Made by a program: the position numbers and the translations under genes. Source: Pseudomonas syringae (GTDB taxonomy: Bacteria; Pseudomonadota; Gammaproteobacteria; Pseudomonadales; Pseudomonadaceae). Taken from it: a stretch of DNA of 64,000 nt. Below are positions 36,992-46,598 of this stretch, piece after piece. Below the pieces are notes generated by a model. The model did no database searches. It worked only from the letters and a program-made list of their open reading frames with translations, and had not been told where the DNA came from. The stretch is from positions 149,535-213,534 of the forward strand of contig NZ_LGSI01000056.1 of NCBI RefSeq assembly GCF_001698815.1, read 5' to 3'. Within the stretch, counting starts at the first letter, position 1. Every line of letters begins with the position of its first letter.

Positions 36992-38680
36992 ATGACCAAG
37001 ACTTCGCGACCTTTATATATTTCCTATGCTGGCCCTTCGCTGCTGGAAATGCCCCTGCTGAACAAGGGCAGTGCTTTTACCCCGCAAGAGCGGGTCGAGT
37101 TCAATCTGATCGGGCTGCTGCCGCAGAACGTCGAGACCATCGAAGAGCAAGTCGCACGGGTCTTCAGCCAGTACAACCAGTGCGCGAGCGACCTGGACAA
37201 GCACATCTACCTGCGTTCGATCCAGGACAACAACGAGACGTTGTTCTTCCGCCTGCTGGATTCGCACCTGGATGAAATGCTGCCGATCATCTACACGCCG
37301 ACGGTTGGCCAGGCGTGTCAGGAGTTCTCGAAAATTTACCGCACGCACCGGGGCCTGTTCATTTCCTACCCGGAACGCGACCGTATCGACGACATCCTGC
37401 GCAGCGCCACCAAAGACCGCATCAAGATCATCGTGGTCACCGACAGCGAACGCATTCTGGGTCTGGGCGACCAGGGCATCGGCGGCATGGGCATTCCAAT
37501 CGGTAAATTGTCGCTGTACACCGCATGCGGCGGGATCAGCCCGGCGTACACCTTGCCTATCGTGCTGGATGTCGGCACCAATAATCAGGAACTGCTCGAC
37601 GACCCGATGTACATGGGCTGGCGCCACAAGCGTGTGACGGGCAAGGAATACGAAGACTTCGTCGCGCTGTTCATCGAAGCTGTTCAGCGTCGCTGGCCGG
37701 ACGTATTGCTGCAGTTCGAAGACTTCGCCCAGACCAACGCCATGCCGCTGCTGGAAAAGTACCGCGACGAGCTGTGCTGCTTCAACGACGATATCCAGGG
37801 CACCGCATCGGTTGCCGTGGGTACGCTGCTCGCCGCCTGCAAGGCCAAGAATGAAACCCTCGGCCAGCAACGCGTGGTGTTCCTCGGCGCGGGCTCTGCC
37901 GGTTGCGGGATTGCCGAACACATCATTGCCGCGATGGTGATTGAAGGCTTGAGCGAAGCCGAGGCACGCAAACGCGTGATGATGGTCGACCGTTTCGGCT
38001 TGTTGACCGACAGCATGGATAACCTGCTGGACTTCCAGAAGAACCTGGCCCAAAAAGCGGGCGACATCGCTGGCTGGTCAAGCAGCGAAGGCTATCCGGA
38101 ACTGCTGGATGTGGTCAGCAATGGCAAGCCGACCGTGTTGATTGGTGTATCCGGCCAGCGTGGCCTGTTCACCGAGCAAATCATTCGCGAAATGCACAAA
38201 CACTGCGCCAAGCCTTTGGTCATGCCGCTGTCCAACCCGACTTCGAAAGTGGAAGTGACCCCGCAGGAAGTCCTGACCTGGACCAACGGCGATGCATTGG
38301 TCGCAACCGGTAGTCCGTTTGCTCCGGTGACTGTAGGCGATCGCACGTTCCATATCGCGCAATGCAACAACTCCTACATCTTCCCTGGTATCGGCCTTGG
38401 TGTGATTGCGTGCAAAGCCACGCGGATCACCGACAAGATGCTGATGGCTGCGTCCAACGCGCTGGCTGAATGCTCGCCGATGGTCACGGGCAAGGGCGAT
38501 GCGGTATTGCCGCCGCTGAAAGAGATTCAGGAAGTCAGCCGCAAGATCGCCCTGGCGGTTGCCAAGCAGGCCCAGGCCGATGGCGTGGCGCTGGAGACCA
38601 CTGAAGAGATGTTGGTCGAGGCTATTCAGCGTAACTTCTGGATGCCGAACTATCGGTCGTATCGTCGCAGCGCTGTTTAA
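36992..38680 (+). CDS. maeA: NAD-dependent malic enzyme
   Basis: Oxidatively decarboxylates malate to pyruvate with NAD. The 562-aa protein belongs to the large (SfcA/MaeA) malic enzyme class. The catalytic Tyr lies in [14 protein letters not shown] (about residue 95) and a Lys in GKEYEDFV. The divalent-metal acids are in [13 protein letters not shown] and [11 protein letters not shown], and the NAD motif is [16 protein letters not shown] (about 294-309). It has no phosphotransacetylase-like tail, unlike MaeB. A strong terminator follows; it is monocistronic. With mqo it gives the cell two malate-oxidising routes in this window. Confidence 0.95.
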   Translation: MTKTSRPLYISYAGPSLLEMPLLNKGSAFTPQERVEFNLIGLLPQNVETIEEQVARVFSQYNQCASDLDKHIYLRSIQDNNETLFFRLLDSHLDEMLPIIYTPTVGQACQEFSKIYRTHRGLFISYPERDRIDDILRSATKDRIKIIVVTDSERILGLGDQGIGGMGIPIGKLSLYTACGGISPAYTLPIVLDVGTNNQELLDDPMYMGWRHKRVTGKEYEDFVALFIEAVQRRWPDVLLQFEDFAQTNAMPLLEKYRDELCCFNDDIQGTASVAVGTLLAACKAKNETLGQQRVVFLGAGSAGCGIAEHIIAAMVIEGLSEAEARKRVMMVDRFGLLTDSMDNLLDFQKNLAQKAGDIAGWSSSEGYPELLDVVSNGKPTVLIGVSGQRGLFTEQIIREMHKHCAKPLVMPLSNPTSKVEVTPQEVLTWTNGDALVATGSPFAPVTVGDRTFHIAQCNNSYIFPGIGLGVIACKATRITDKMLMAASNALAECSPMVTGKGDAVLPPLKEIQEVSRKIALAVAKQAQADGVALETTEEMLVEAIQRNFWMPNYRSYRRSAV

Positions 38681-38698
38681 CGCTCGACGCAGGACCTG

Positions 38699-38733
38699 AG
38701 GCCGCCGCAAGGAAACTTGCGGCGGCCTTTTTT
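38699..38733 (+). terminator. Terminator of maeA
   Basis: A 13-bp perfect stem (AGGCCGCCGCAAG/CTTGCGGCGGCCT, loop GAAA) with six Ts. Confidence 0.93.
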
Positions 38734-38800
38734 GTGCTGCCAGAAACGGGCTGACGATTCTGCACTAGAGCGCCGCCGGCAAGCGGCATAAACTCGGCCC

Positions 38801-39481
38801 ATGAATCTATCCATCGAACCTGCGCCGTTGTCCTACGCCGATAAGCTCAAAGCCATGCTGGATGGCGACAATCGCTACGACGGCGAGCTTTTCAGTTCGG
38901 CGCCAGCCACTGGCCGCAAGACTTCCGCCCAGACCAAGCCACGCGAGCCGTTGCACTTCATGCGCCTGTCCACGCCGCTGGGGCCCATGCTTGCCATGGC
39001 GGAACAACGTGGTCTGGTGATGCTTGAGTTTCTTGATCGGCCGATCCTGATGCGTGAACTCGAAGAGCTGCGCGCTCGATTCGGCTACGCGATAACGCAA
39101 GGGAATAACCCGCATCTGGAGCAGATCGAGGACGAGCTGGCACGTTATTTCGCTGGCACCTTGACCCGTTTCGACGTCGCGCTGCATACGCCTGGCAGTG
39201 TTTTCCAGAATCAGGTCTGGAGTGCATTGCGCCAGGTGCCGTATGGCACAACCTGCACCTATGGGCAGATCGCCATTCTATTGGGCAAGCCGAGCGCCAG
39301 TCGCGCGGTAGGGTTAGCGAACGGGAGTAATCGCATGTCTATCGTCTTGCCTTGCCATCGAGTGATCGGCGCCGATGGCTCGCTGACCGGTTATGGCGGC
39401 GGCAAGCCACGTAAGGAGTTCCTCCTGCGTCTGGAACGTGTGGCGATCCAGATGGCGGATCAACAACAGCTCGCGTTCTAA
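38801..39481 (+). CDS. ogt: Methylated-DNA-protein cysteine methyltransferase
   Basis: Suicide repair protein removing alkyl groups from O6-alkylguanine. The acceptor Cys185 is in IVLPCHRVIG, preceded by the helix-turn-helix containing the arginine finger (SASRAVGLANGSN). At 226 aa it is 50-60 residues longer than Ogt. The extra N-terminus (about 13-38, DKLKAMLDGDNRYDGELFSS) resembles the start of the Ada phosphotriester-repair domain but has none of its zinc cysteines, so it could be a relic of a larger Ada. The symbol ogt is therefore a class label. Confidence 0.88.
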   Translation: MNLSIEPAPLSYADKLKAMLDGDNRYDGELFSSAPATGRKTSAQTKPREPLHFMRLSTPLGPMLAMAEQRGLVMLEFLDRPILMRELEELRARFGYAITQGNNPHLEQIEDELARYFAGTLTRFDVALHTPGSVFQNQVWSALRQVPYGTTCTYGQIAILLGKPSASRAVGLANGSNRMSIVLPCHRVIGADGSLTGYGGGKPRKEFLLRLERVAIQMADQQQLAF

Positions 39482-39669
39482 GCCGGCTTGCCGCGCTAAG
39501 GTTTTGAGTTCTAGTGGATTTTTCCTACCTGAAAAGAAGCTGAACAAGACTATTTGTTCGCATCCTTTTCACAAAAAATTGATGGCTGCCTGACTAAAGT
39601 TTGCTACGTCGGAGGAGTTGCCTGACTTGCGCCGCTCTGACGTATTTCAACTCATAAAAGCAGACTGTC

Positions 39670-41319
39670 ATGCTGAAAGTTAAAGCCATGCGCCCCGAGC
39701 TTGTAACCCTGCTCGCCAGCAGTTTTTTATTGTTCGCGTTCAACGTGACGCTATGGAAACACTTGTTCGCGATCACCGCTTCCGACTGGAAGGGGGTTGC
39801 CATGCGCGCCGCGTTCGGCGTGATGATTTTTTGCGTGTTTAATATCTTTCTGACCTTGTTTGCGTTTAAGCGAACGTTAAAGCCTGTTCTGATCCTGTTG
39901 TTTTTTATCAGTGCCGGCGTTGCTTACTTTATGAGTGAGTACGGCGTAATGATTGACGCCGGGATGTTTCGTAATTTTGCAGAAACCAACGCGACTGAAG
40001 CGCAAGGCCTGTTATCTATAAAGTTGGGCCTCTATATTGTATTTCTGGGTTTGCTGCCATCGTTATTATTGCTCAAGACCCCAGTTAATTATCGCCGCTG
40101 GCACCGGGAATTGATCAGCAAGATATTGGTAAGTGTGGCGTGTGTGGTAGTGATTGGCGGTGTCGCTCTGGCCAACTATCAGGGATTGTCGTCATTGTTT
40201 CGTAACCACCATGAGCTGCGCTTGATGGTCGTGCCGAGCAATTACATCGGCGCATCGTTCGGCTATCTGAAAGAACAGGCGGTTTCGGCTCAGCGCCCGT
40301 TCCTGGCCGTTGGCGAAGATGCCAGGCTCGCGCCGCAGTGGGCGGAGCGCAAACGCAAATCACTGACTGTGTTGGTGGTGGGTGAAAGCGCGCGTGCCGA
40401 GAACTTCGGCATCCTCGGCTACGGCCGTGATACCACGCCCAACCTGAGCAAGGAACAAGGCCTGATCGCTTTTACCGACGTTCACTCCTGCGGCACCGAG
40501 ACTGCGGTTTCCGTCCCGTGCATGTTTTCCAACATGGGTCGCAAGGATTACAGCGCGGTCAAGGCGAAAAACGAGGAGGGGCTGCTGGACGTCATCAAGC
40601 GTGCGGGGCTGAATGTGGTCTGGCGTGACAACCAGTCCGGTTGCAAGGGAACCTGTGATCGGGTGACCTTGCAGGATGTCAGTAACCTCAAGGATCCGGT
40701 GCTGTGCGCCAGCAACGAATGTCGGGACGAAATTCTACTTCAGGGCCTACAAAGCTTCATTGATAACCTGGATAAAGACACCGTTCTGGTATTGCACCAG
40801 ATGGGCAGTCATGGTCCCGAATACTTCAAACGCTATCCCAAAGAGTTCGAGAAGTTTACCCCTGTGTGTGAAAGTAACGCGCTGAACAATTGCACTCGCG
40901 AAAGCATCGTCAATGGTTATGACAATACCTTGCTGTATACCGATCATGTGCTGTCGAGCCTTATCAATATCTTGCGCAGTAACCAGGCCAAGGTCGATAC
41001 CGCGATGCTGTATCTGTCGGACCATGGCGAGTCGCTGGGTGAATACAATCTGTTCCTGCATGGCACACCTTATATGTTGGCGCCGGATCAGCAGAAGCAT
41101 GTTCCAATGTTTGCCTGGTTTTCCGATGCCTATAAAGCGTCTTTTTCGGTTGACACCGGTTGCCTGCAAAAAGAGCGTAATGCACCGCTAAGTCAGGACA
41201 ATCTGTTTCACTCCATGCTCGGTTTGCTGGAGGTTAATACCAAGGTCTACAACCCGAGTCTGGATATGTTTGCCGGCTGCCGTGGCTTAGCCAGCAATAG
41301 TGTCCTGGCAAATGAATAA
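39670..41319 (+). CDS. eptA: Lipid A phosphoethanolamine transferase
   Basis: Inner-membrane enzyme that adds phosphoethanolamine to lipid A phosphates at the periplasmic face, lowering negative charge and cationic-peptide binding. In the 549 aa, five N-terminal transmembrane helices occupy about 10-32, 44-66, 71-91, 118-137 and 150-170. The soluble alkaline-phosphatase-fold domain carries the zinc ligands in VVGESARAENFG (Glu239) and the nucleophile Thr276 in SCGTETAVSVPC, followed by DHGESLGE. An internal ATG at 39688 is an alternative start. No PmrA-like box was obvious upstream. It overlaps the next gene by 8 bp. Confidence 0.92.
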   Translation: MLKVKAMRPELVTLLASSFLLFAFNVTLWKHLFAITASDWKGVAMRAAFGVMIFCVFNIFLTLFAFKRTLKPVLILLFFISAGVAYFMSEYGVMIDAGMFRNFAETNATEAQGLLSIKLGLYIVFLGLLPSLLLLKTPVNYRRWHRELISKILVSVACVVVIGGVALANYQGLSSLFRNHHELRLMVVPSNYIGASFGYLKEQAVSAQRPFLAVGEDARLAPQWAERKRKSLTVLVVGESARAENFGILGYGRDTTPNLSKEQGLIAFTDVHSCGTETAVSVPCMFSNMGRKDYSAVKAKNEEGLLDVIKRAGLNVVWRDNQSGCKGTCDRVTLQDVSNLKDPVLCASNECRDEILLQGLQSFIDNLDKDTVLVLHQMGSHGPEYFKRYPKEFEKFTPVCESNALNNCTRESIVNGYDNTLLYTDHVLSSLINILRSNQAKVDTAMLYLSDHGESLGEYNLFLHGTPYMLAPDQQKHVPMFAWFSDAYKASFSVDTGCLQKERNAPLSQDNLFHSMLGLLEVNTKVYNPSLDMFAGCRGLASNSVLANE

Positions 41320-41947
41320 CGTGGGCGAGAAACCCCGACCGGGGTTCGTCCGGCGATTCAGCCTGTGGCGTGACGAGCAACTGGCGCGCCATGCATTGAA
41401 GGTCGCGGGGGAGCCGGGCCTGGTCCTCGATCTGCCGAGCGGTACGGGAAAGTTCTGGTCGGTGCTGGCCGAACACTCCAATCGCGTAATCCTCGCCGGG
41501 GATCAATCCGCAGACAAGCTGGCCCTGGCCGAGAATCACTGCCCAACGGCTGTGCTAAAGCGCATCAAGACATTTCAGACCTCAGCGTTTTCCATCGACC
41601 TCAACGACAACGCGGTGGACTGCATTTTCTGCATGCGGCTGTTCCACCATATTGCCGATAGCGACGAACGCTCGGAGGTCTTGCGTGAGTTCCACCGCGT
41701 CAGCCGCGACACCGTGATTGTTGCGTTGTGGGTCGATGGCAATATCAGGTCGTGGCGTCGCAAGCGCATGCAGATCCAGCGCGATAGTGGCGGACTGCCA
41801 GCCGCGAGACGCAGCCGGTTCGTCGTCGGCAGGACTGAGATCAAAGGAGAATTCGAGGCGTCAGGTTTCACGATTCTCGGCCATTACGACTTTCTTCCCG
41901 GGTACGCCATGTGGCGGGTATACGTGCTGCGCAAGATCAATCAGTAA
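41312..41947 (+). CDS. Class I SAM-dependent methyltransferase
   Basis: 211 aa with the Rossmann methyltransferase motifs: motif I VLDLPSGTGKFW (about 40-51), an acidic ribose ligand in AGDQSADKL, and post-motif II (AVDCIFCMRLFHHI). Its ATG lies within the last codons of eptA, implying co-expression; a GTG at 41300 is an alternative start. Substrate unknown. The coupling suggests an envelope or LPS-related target, but this is inference. Confidence 0.82.
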   Translation: MNNVGEKPRPGFVRRFSLWRDEQLARHALKVAGEPGLVLDLPSGTGKFWSVLAEHSNRVILAGDQSADKLALAENHCPTAVLKRIKTFQTSAFSIDLNDNAVDCIFCMRLFHHIADSDERSEVLREFHRVSRDTVIVALWVDGNIRSWRRKRMQIQRDSGGLPAARRSRFVVGRTEIKGEFEASGFTILGHYDFLPGYAMWRVYVLRKINQ

Positions 41948-42080
41948 TCCGGTCACCGGTCGGTTTCGTGCGGATTTTGGCCAAAAGCTCAAGATGAAGA
42001 TGTTCAACACTTGTAGGACAGATGCGCGGTAAGCCTCCATGGCGATATATACTGCGCGCCATTCTTCATGGGAGAGCCGT

Positions 42081-43214
42081 GTGGCCATCGATATTCACTG
42101 GATTCGCGACGACGCCAGCCTCGCCCGACATTGCGCTCAATGGCAGGCATTGCCTTTTGTCGCCCTCGACACCGAATTCATGCGGGTCGACACCTTTTAT
42201 CCCATCGCTGCGCTGCTGCAGATTGGTGACGGTTCGTGCGCCTGGCTGATTGATCCGCTGCTCATCAATGATTGGCGTCCCCTGTCTGCGTTGCTGGAAA
42301 ACCCGGACGTCATCAAAGTGGTCCACGCGTGCAGCGAGGACCTCGAAGTCCTGCTGCGCCTGACGGGCAGCCTGCCAGCGCCATTGTTTGACACCCAACT
42401 GGCTGCGGCTTATCTGAACCTGGGCTTCTCCATGGGTTATTCGCGACTGGTGCAGGAGGTGTTGAACATCGACCTGCCCAAGGGCGAAACCCGGTCTGAC
42501 TGGCTGCAGCGTCCACTGTCGGAAACCCAGATCAGCTATGCCGCAGAAGACGCGGTGCATCTGGCTGAGGTTTACAACATCCTGCGGCCGCGCCTTTCGG
42601 ACGACAAGTACGCCTGGGTGCTGGACGATGGCGCCGAGCTGGTCGCCAACCTGCGCCGTGAAGTCGACCCTTACGAGGTGTACCGCGAGGCCAAACTGGC
42701 CTGGAAGCTGTCCCGCGCTCAATTGGCTGTGCTGCGTGAGCTCTGTGCGTGGCGTGAACGCGAGGCCCGCGCCCGTAACCTGCCGCGTAACCGTATCGTG
42801 CGTGAGCACTCGTTGTGGCCGCTGGCCAAGACTCAGCCGGACAATCTCGGTGCGCTGGCAAAGATCGACGACATGCACCCGAAAACCGTACGCCAGGACG
42901 GCGAGTTTTTGCTCGACCTGATCAAACGGTCCGGCAGCGTCCCGCCTGAGCAATGGCCCCAGGCATTGCCCGAGCCTTTGCCGATCGACGCCGCGACCCT
43001 GCTCAAAAGCCTTCGCGCGCTGGGCCAACGCTACGCCGAGCAACTGGACATGGCTCCAGAACTGATGCTGCGCAAGAAAACCCTCGAAGCACTGCTCAAG
43101 AGCGGCTATCCCGACGGGCCTTATCAATTGCCAGAGTCGTTGCGCGGCTGGCGTCGCGACCTGATGGGCCAGGCGCTGCTCGACCACCTGGCCGGTACCG
43201 GAGAACAGTCTTGA
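42081..43214 (+). CDS. rnd: Ribonuclease D
   Basis: 3'-5' exoribonuclease that trims tRNA precursors. The GTG at 42081 (GGAGAG upstream) gives 377 aa. The DEDD catalytic motifs are visible: ALDTEFMR (Exo I), [12 protein letters not shown] (Exo II) and [13 protein letters not shown] (Exo III). Two HRDC domains follow (about 205-285 and 295-377). The frame is open 14 codons further upstream without family similarity. It overlaps ycgL by 4 bp (TTGA). Confidence 0.95.
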   Translation: MAIDIHWIRDDASLARHCAQWQALPFVALDTEFMRVDTFYPIAALLQIGDGSCAWLIDPLLINDWRPLSALLENPDVIKVVHACSEDLEVLLRLTGSLPAPLFDTQLAAAYLNLGFSMGYSRLVQEVLNIDLPKGETRSDWLQRPLSETQISYAAEDAVHLAEVYNILRPRLSDDKYAWVLDDGAELVANLRREVDPYEVYREAKLAWKLSRAQLAVLRELCAWREREARARNLPRNRIVREHSLWPLAKTQPDNLGALAKIDDMHPKTVRQDGEFLLDLIKRSGSVPPEQWPQALPEPLPIDAATLLKSLRALGQRYAEQLDMAPELMLRKKTLEALLKSGYPDGPYQLPESLRGWRRDLMGQALLDHLAGTGEQS

Positions 43215-43504
43215 AGCGTATTTGTTCGATCTATCGCAGCACCAAGAAAAACGAAATGTACCTGTACGTGCTCAAAAGCGACGTACTCAAGCGTGTTCCG
43301 GTTGAGCTGATGGTTGCCTTTGGCACGCCGCATCACGCGTTCGATCTGGTGCTCAGCCCGGAGCGTCCACTGGCACGGGAAGACATCCACAAGGTTCTGG
43401 AGAACCTCGACAAACAGGGTTATCACCTGCAGATGCCGCCGGCTGAAGACGAATACATCGAGCACTTGCCGGAAGAACTGCTGCGTCGCAACGATCCGAT
43501 GTGA
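43211..43504 (+). CDS. ycgL: YcgL domain protein
   Basis: A 97-aa conserved YcgL-family protein of unknown function. It starts [20 protein letters not shown] and has the conserved [11 protein letters not shown] and [22 protein letters not shown] segments. A TTG start overlapping the rnd stop is inferred because it gives exactly the family N-terminus. The rnd-ycgL pairing is common in gammaproteobacteria and suggests a link to RNA metabolism. Confidence 0.9.
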   Translation: MKRICSIYRSTKKNEMYLYVLKSDVLKRVPVELMVAFGTPHHAFDLVLSPERPLAREDIHKVLENLDKQGYHLQMPPAEDEYIEHLPEELLRRNDPM

Positions 43505-43625
43505 GCAACCAATTCCCCTGCGCCTGCGGGCCAGGGTGTTCAAACTGCTTTTTGCATACGCGACCCGGATTTGATCAGGCCCGATCTGTCTCAGTCGCCT
43601 GTTTTGTTTTTAAAGGTTTTGAGCC

Positions 43626-44558
43626 ATGCGCGTTCTGATTGCTGAACACGATTACCCTATTTACACCCAATTGCTACGCCAGGCTGCTCCGGAACTGGAA
43701 GTCATGAGTACCGGCGACTCGGCTGAATTGTCGCGATTGGCGGCCGATTGTCCGGTCTGGCTGGGTCAGCCGGATTTGCTGGCCAACCTGCTGCGCCAAG
43801 GCCATACGCCTCAGTGGCTGCAATCGACCTGGGCGGGCGTTACGCCGCTGCTGGTCGACAGCCTGAGCCGCGATTATCGTCTGACCCGTGCCGTGGGCAT
43901 TTTCGGTCAGGTGATGGCTGAATTCGTTCTGACCTACATGCTCGGCCATGAGCGCGAAGTGCTGGCACGCCTGATGAGTCAGGTTGAGCGCAAGTGGGAC
44001 AACCGCGCCAGTCAGAGCCTGGCAGGTCGCAAGGTATTGATTGTTGGCGCAGGAGACATCGGCCTGAGCGTTGCGCAATTCCTTACACCCTTTGGCGTGC
44101 AGGTCTATGGCATTGCGTCCCAGGCCCGCACCCATGCGCCATTCGTTGAAGTGGCGGCCATGGCGGATCTGGATCGTCTGGTGGGTGAGGTGGATTACGT
44201 GATCAATCTGCTGCCGAACACGCCGGAGACCCACGACCTGTTCGATGCCAAGCTGTTCGCCAAATTCAAGCCAACCGGTTTGTTCATCAATGTTGGGCGC
44301 GGCGCTGCCGTGGTTGACGCTGATCTGGTCGAGGCATTGAAGGAAGGGCATCTGGCTGGCGCAGTCATCGACGTCTGCCGTCAGGAGCCGTTGCCGCAGC
44401 GCCATCCGTTCTGGACTGCATGGGGCTTGCTGCTGACCGGACACAGCGCCGCGCCGACCTCTCCTACGGCCATGGTCGAGTTGTTCCTCGCCAACCTGAA
44501 GGCTTTCGAAGCGGGTGAAGCGTTGCGTGGGGAAGTGGATTTCTCGCGGGGTTACTGA
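43626..44558 (+). CDS. D-2-hydroxyacid dehydrogenase
   Basis: 310 aa of the D-isomer 2-hydroxyacid dehydrogenase family (GhrA-like, possibly glyoxylate/hydroxypyruvate reductase). The NAD(P) motif GAGDIGLSVAQFL is at about residues 138-150. Catalytic Arg is in NVGRGAAVVD, Glu in CRQEPLP, and His in LTGHSAAP. The N-terminal catalytic domain contains QSTWAGVTPL. Substrate not deducible. It follows ycgL after 121 bp, in the same order as in P. aeruginosa. Confidence 0.88.
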   Translation: MRVLIAEHDYPIYTQLLRQAAPELEVMSTGDSAELSRLAADCPVWLGQPDLLANLLRQGHTPQWLQSTWAGVTPLLVDSLSRDYRLTRAVGIFGQVMAEFVLTYMLGHEREVLARLMSQVERKWDNRASQSLAGRKVLIVGAGDIGLSVAQFLTPFGVQVYGIASQARTHAPFVEVAAMADLDRLVGEVDYVINLLPNTPETHDLFDAKLFAKFKPTGLFINVGRGAAVVDADLVEALKEGHLAGAVIDVCRQEPLPQRHPFWTAWGLLLTGHSAAPTSPTAMVELFLANLKAFEAGEALRGEVDFSRGY

Positions 44559-44573
44559 GCCGTTTCTGGCCGG

Positions 44574-44691
44574 TTTTTGTGGGACCGGCCGGGGTGGCGT
44601 TCCACTTCATCCGGGAAGGCGTAGGTGCAGACATGTGGATCGTCACTGTCTGCACCGGCCTGTTCGGGAATAAATTCCCTCCTACAAAAAC
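44574..44691. repeat. REPIN-like inverted repeat downstream of the dehydrogenase
   Basis: Outer arms TTTTTGTGGGA and TCCCTCCTACAAAAA enclose REP-like cores (GGGACCGGCC, TTCGGGAATAAATTCCC). Inside lies a perfect 10-bp stem (GGTGCAGACA/TGTCTGCACC, 44624-44656). It lies between convergent genes and may also stop transcription. Confidence 0.65.
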
Positions 44692-44705
44692 CATTGAATG
44701 GCTGC

Positions 44706-45299
44706 TTACAGCGTGAAATCACCCTCAGCCGCCAGCTCTTCCACCGGACGGCGCGGGCTTGGGACTTCCCGGCCTTGCAGGTATTCAGGCAAGGTCGATT
44801 TATCGCCCAGTTTGCCGATCGCCACTGCTGCGTGGATTTCGTAGCCTTCTGGAATATTCAGCTCCTGACGCGTGCGTTCCTTGTCGAAGCCAGCCATGCC
44901 GTGGGTGTGCCAGCCGCTCAGGCTCGCTTGCAAGGCCAGATGGCCCCAGGCGGAACCGGTATCGAAGGTATGCCACAGCGCTGGCGACTCTTCAGTCGCG
45001 CCGGGTGCAACGAACGTGGTTTTCGAGATCACGATGACCAGCGCCGAAGCGTGTTGCGCCCAGGATTGGTTGAACTCGACCAGCAGGCTCAGGTAACGCG
45101 CCCAGTTCGGCGTGTCACGACGGGCGTACAGAAAACGCCAGGGTTGCGAGTTATACGCTGACGGCGCCCAGCGAGCCGCTTCGAAGAAGCTCAACAGGGT
45201 TTCCTGCGGAATGCTTTCGCCGGTAAAGGCGCGAGGCGACCAGCGTTCAGTGAATTGTGGATCGATAGGGTGATCGGCGATGCGTGGATTTGTGCTCAT
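44706..45299 (-). CDS. Nitroreductase-family FMN oxidoreductase
   Basis: 197 aa from the ATG at 45299. Nitroreductase-fold signatures are the FMN-phosphate motif RWSPRAFTGE (about 18-27), PSAYNSQPWRFLYARRD, and the dimer-interface segment AWGHLALQASLSGWHTHGM. Such enzymes reduce nitro compounds, quinones or other small molecules with NAD(P)H; the physiological substrate is unknown. The frame is open 39 codons further upstream but that part has no family features. Confidence 0.87.
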   Translation of the reverse strand: MSTNPRIADHPIDPQFTERWSPRAFTGESIPQETLLSFFEAARWAPSAYNSQPWRFLYARRDTPNWARYLSLLVEFNQSWAQHASALVIVISKTTFVAPGATEESPALWHTFDTGSAWGHLALQASLSGWHTHGMAGFDKERTRQELNIPEGYEIHAAVAIGKLGDKSTLPEYLQGREVPSPRRPVEELAAEGDFTL

Positions 45300-45508
45300 G
45301 AGAATCCTGAAAAAATAGAATTGCAGACGCTCAAGCAGATGGGCCGTGGACGGCAGGCATCGCGGAAGTCCGGGAGGTAGCGGTCTAAAACTACTGCGCT
45401 GCTGGCAATCTGACAAGTCCTGGCTACCGGCAGTCGTAAGCGCTTGGCCCGCGCCCTCTGTGGCACTAGACTGGCGACCTTTTCACTGTTGATGCTGATT
45501 GCCGAACC

Positions 45509-45958
45509 ATGGCCGCTAAAGTCGAACCCTTCTGGATACGCAAGACCCTCGATCAGCTCGATTCAACCGAGTGGGAATCGCTGTGCGACGGCTGCGGCCT
45601 GTGCTGTCTGCAAAAGCTTGAGGACGAGGACGACAACAGCGTTTATTACACGCGTATCGCCTGCAAGTTGCTGGATCTGAAAACCTGTCAATGCACCGAT
45701 TACAGCAATCGCCGGGCTTCGGTGCCTGATTGCATTCAGCTCACGCCGGGTCAGGCGGACGAGTTCAAATGGTTGCCGCCGACCTGTGGTTATCGGCTGG
45801 TCAGCGAAGGCAAGGACTTGCCGCTGTGGCATCACCTTGTGTGCGGCGATCGCGATGCAGTGCATCGGGAACGCATCTCTCAGTCCGGACGCATGCTCAG
45901 TGAAAACAGCGTGGCCGAGGATGATTGGGAAGACTATCTGATCTTTCGCGCGGGCTAG
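45509..45958 (+). CDS. ycgN: YcgN family cysteine cluster protein
   Basis: 149-aa UPF0260 protein rich in cysteines: [12 protein letters not shown] (about 26-37), [15 protein letters not shown] and PDCIQLTP, probably binding zinc or an Fe-S cluster. Function unknown. Its closeness to rnd and ycgL is conserved in pseudomonads. Followed by a REPIN. Confidence 0.9.
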   Translation: MAAKVEPFWIRKTLDQLDSTEWESLCDGCGLCCLQKLEDEDDNSVYYTRIACKLLDLKTCQCTDYSNRRASVPDCIQLTPGQADEFKWLPPTCGYRLVSEGKDLPLWHHLVCGDRDAVHRERISQSGRMLSENSVAEDDWEDYLIFRAG

Positions 45959-45989
45959 GATTGGTATCTGGCTGAATACCTAATGACCG

Positions 45990-46091
45990 GTAGGAGGGGA
46001 CTTGTCCCCGAATACGATGGTCCTGACAACGAAAATCCGGAAGGTTAACGCTGCCTGAACTGCCGCCTTTCGGGGACGAGTCCCCTCCTAC
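45990..46091. repeat. REPIN (GTAGGAGGGGACTTGTCCCC type)
   Basis: Two near-perfect inverted arms (GTAGGAGGGGACTTGTCCCC... and ...GGGGACGAGTCCCCTCCTAC), each with its own internal palindrome, separated by about 55 bp. It lies between convergent genes, the usual place for mobile REPINs. Confidence 0.85.
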
Positions 46092-46130
46092 CTGATGTTC
46101 TATGTTGACTGCACATAGTGTCCGTTGTGC

Positions 46131-46508
46131 TCAAACCTCAGCTTTAGGCTTGGTCAGTGCATCAACGCCATCGGCAACGACGTTTTCAGCAGTCACTTCC
46201 GCCTTGGTTTTCAGCAAGCTCAGTTCATCACCCGCGCGCTTGATGCGCGCTTTGGCTGTGTCCAGATCGCTGCGGCTTTTCTCGATCAGGCTCTTGGCCG
46301 AGCAGTGGCCGGTAATGCCGCGTGCCAATACAGCGCCACCAATGGCCAGCTGGATCAAACCGAAGATGCCGCCACGACGCAGGCCTTTGCCCATCATCAA
46401 TACGCCGCCTGCCAGAGAGCCGACTCGCTCCCAGCCATGAACGTTCTGTGGGGTATGGCTTTGGAATGGGGTGCTGTCGATGCGTTCAATGATCGGGGTG
46501 TCGCTCAT
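46131..46508 (-). CDS. DUF2892-type small membrane protein
   Basis: 125 aa. Residues about 20-70 match the DUF2892 pattern (NVHGWERVGSLAGGVLMMGKGL, then a hydrophobic helix FGLIQLAIGGAVLARGITGHC), giving two membrane-embedded segments. The C-terminal 55 residues are charged and helical. Function unknown. Monocistronic. Confidence 0.75.
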   Translation of the reverse strand: MSDTPIIERIDSTPFQSHTPQNVHGWERVGSLAGGVLMMGKGLRRGGIFGLIQLAIGGAVLARGITGHCSAKSLIEKSRSDLDTAKARIKRAGDELSLLKTKAEVTAENVVADGVDALTKPKAEV

Positions 46509-46598
46509 GATCGTTCTCCATGATGAGATGAATTCGGTTCAGTAAAACTGACTGCCGCCGTTCGGAACTGTTCAATGCATTTGTCAGCAATCGTGCCA

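Noticed and set aside
36706-36999. 97-codon minus-strand frame upstream of maeA
   Set aside because: Its start overlaps the maeA start codon, it lacks a ribosome binding site, and its translation is unrecognisable.
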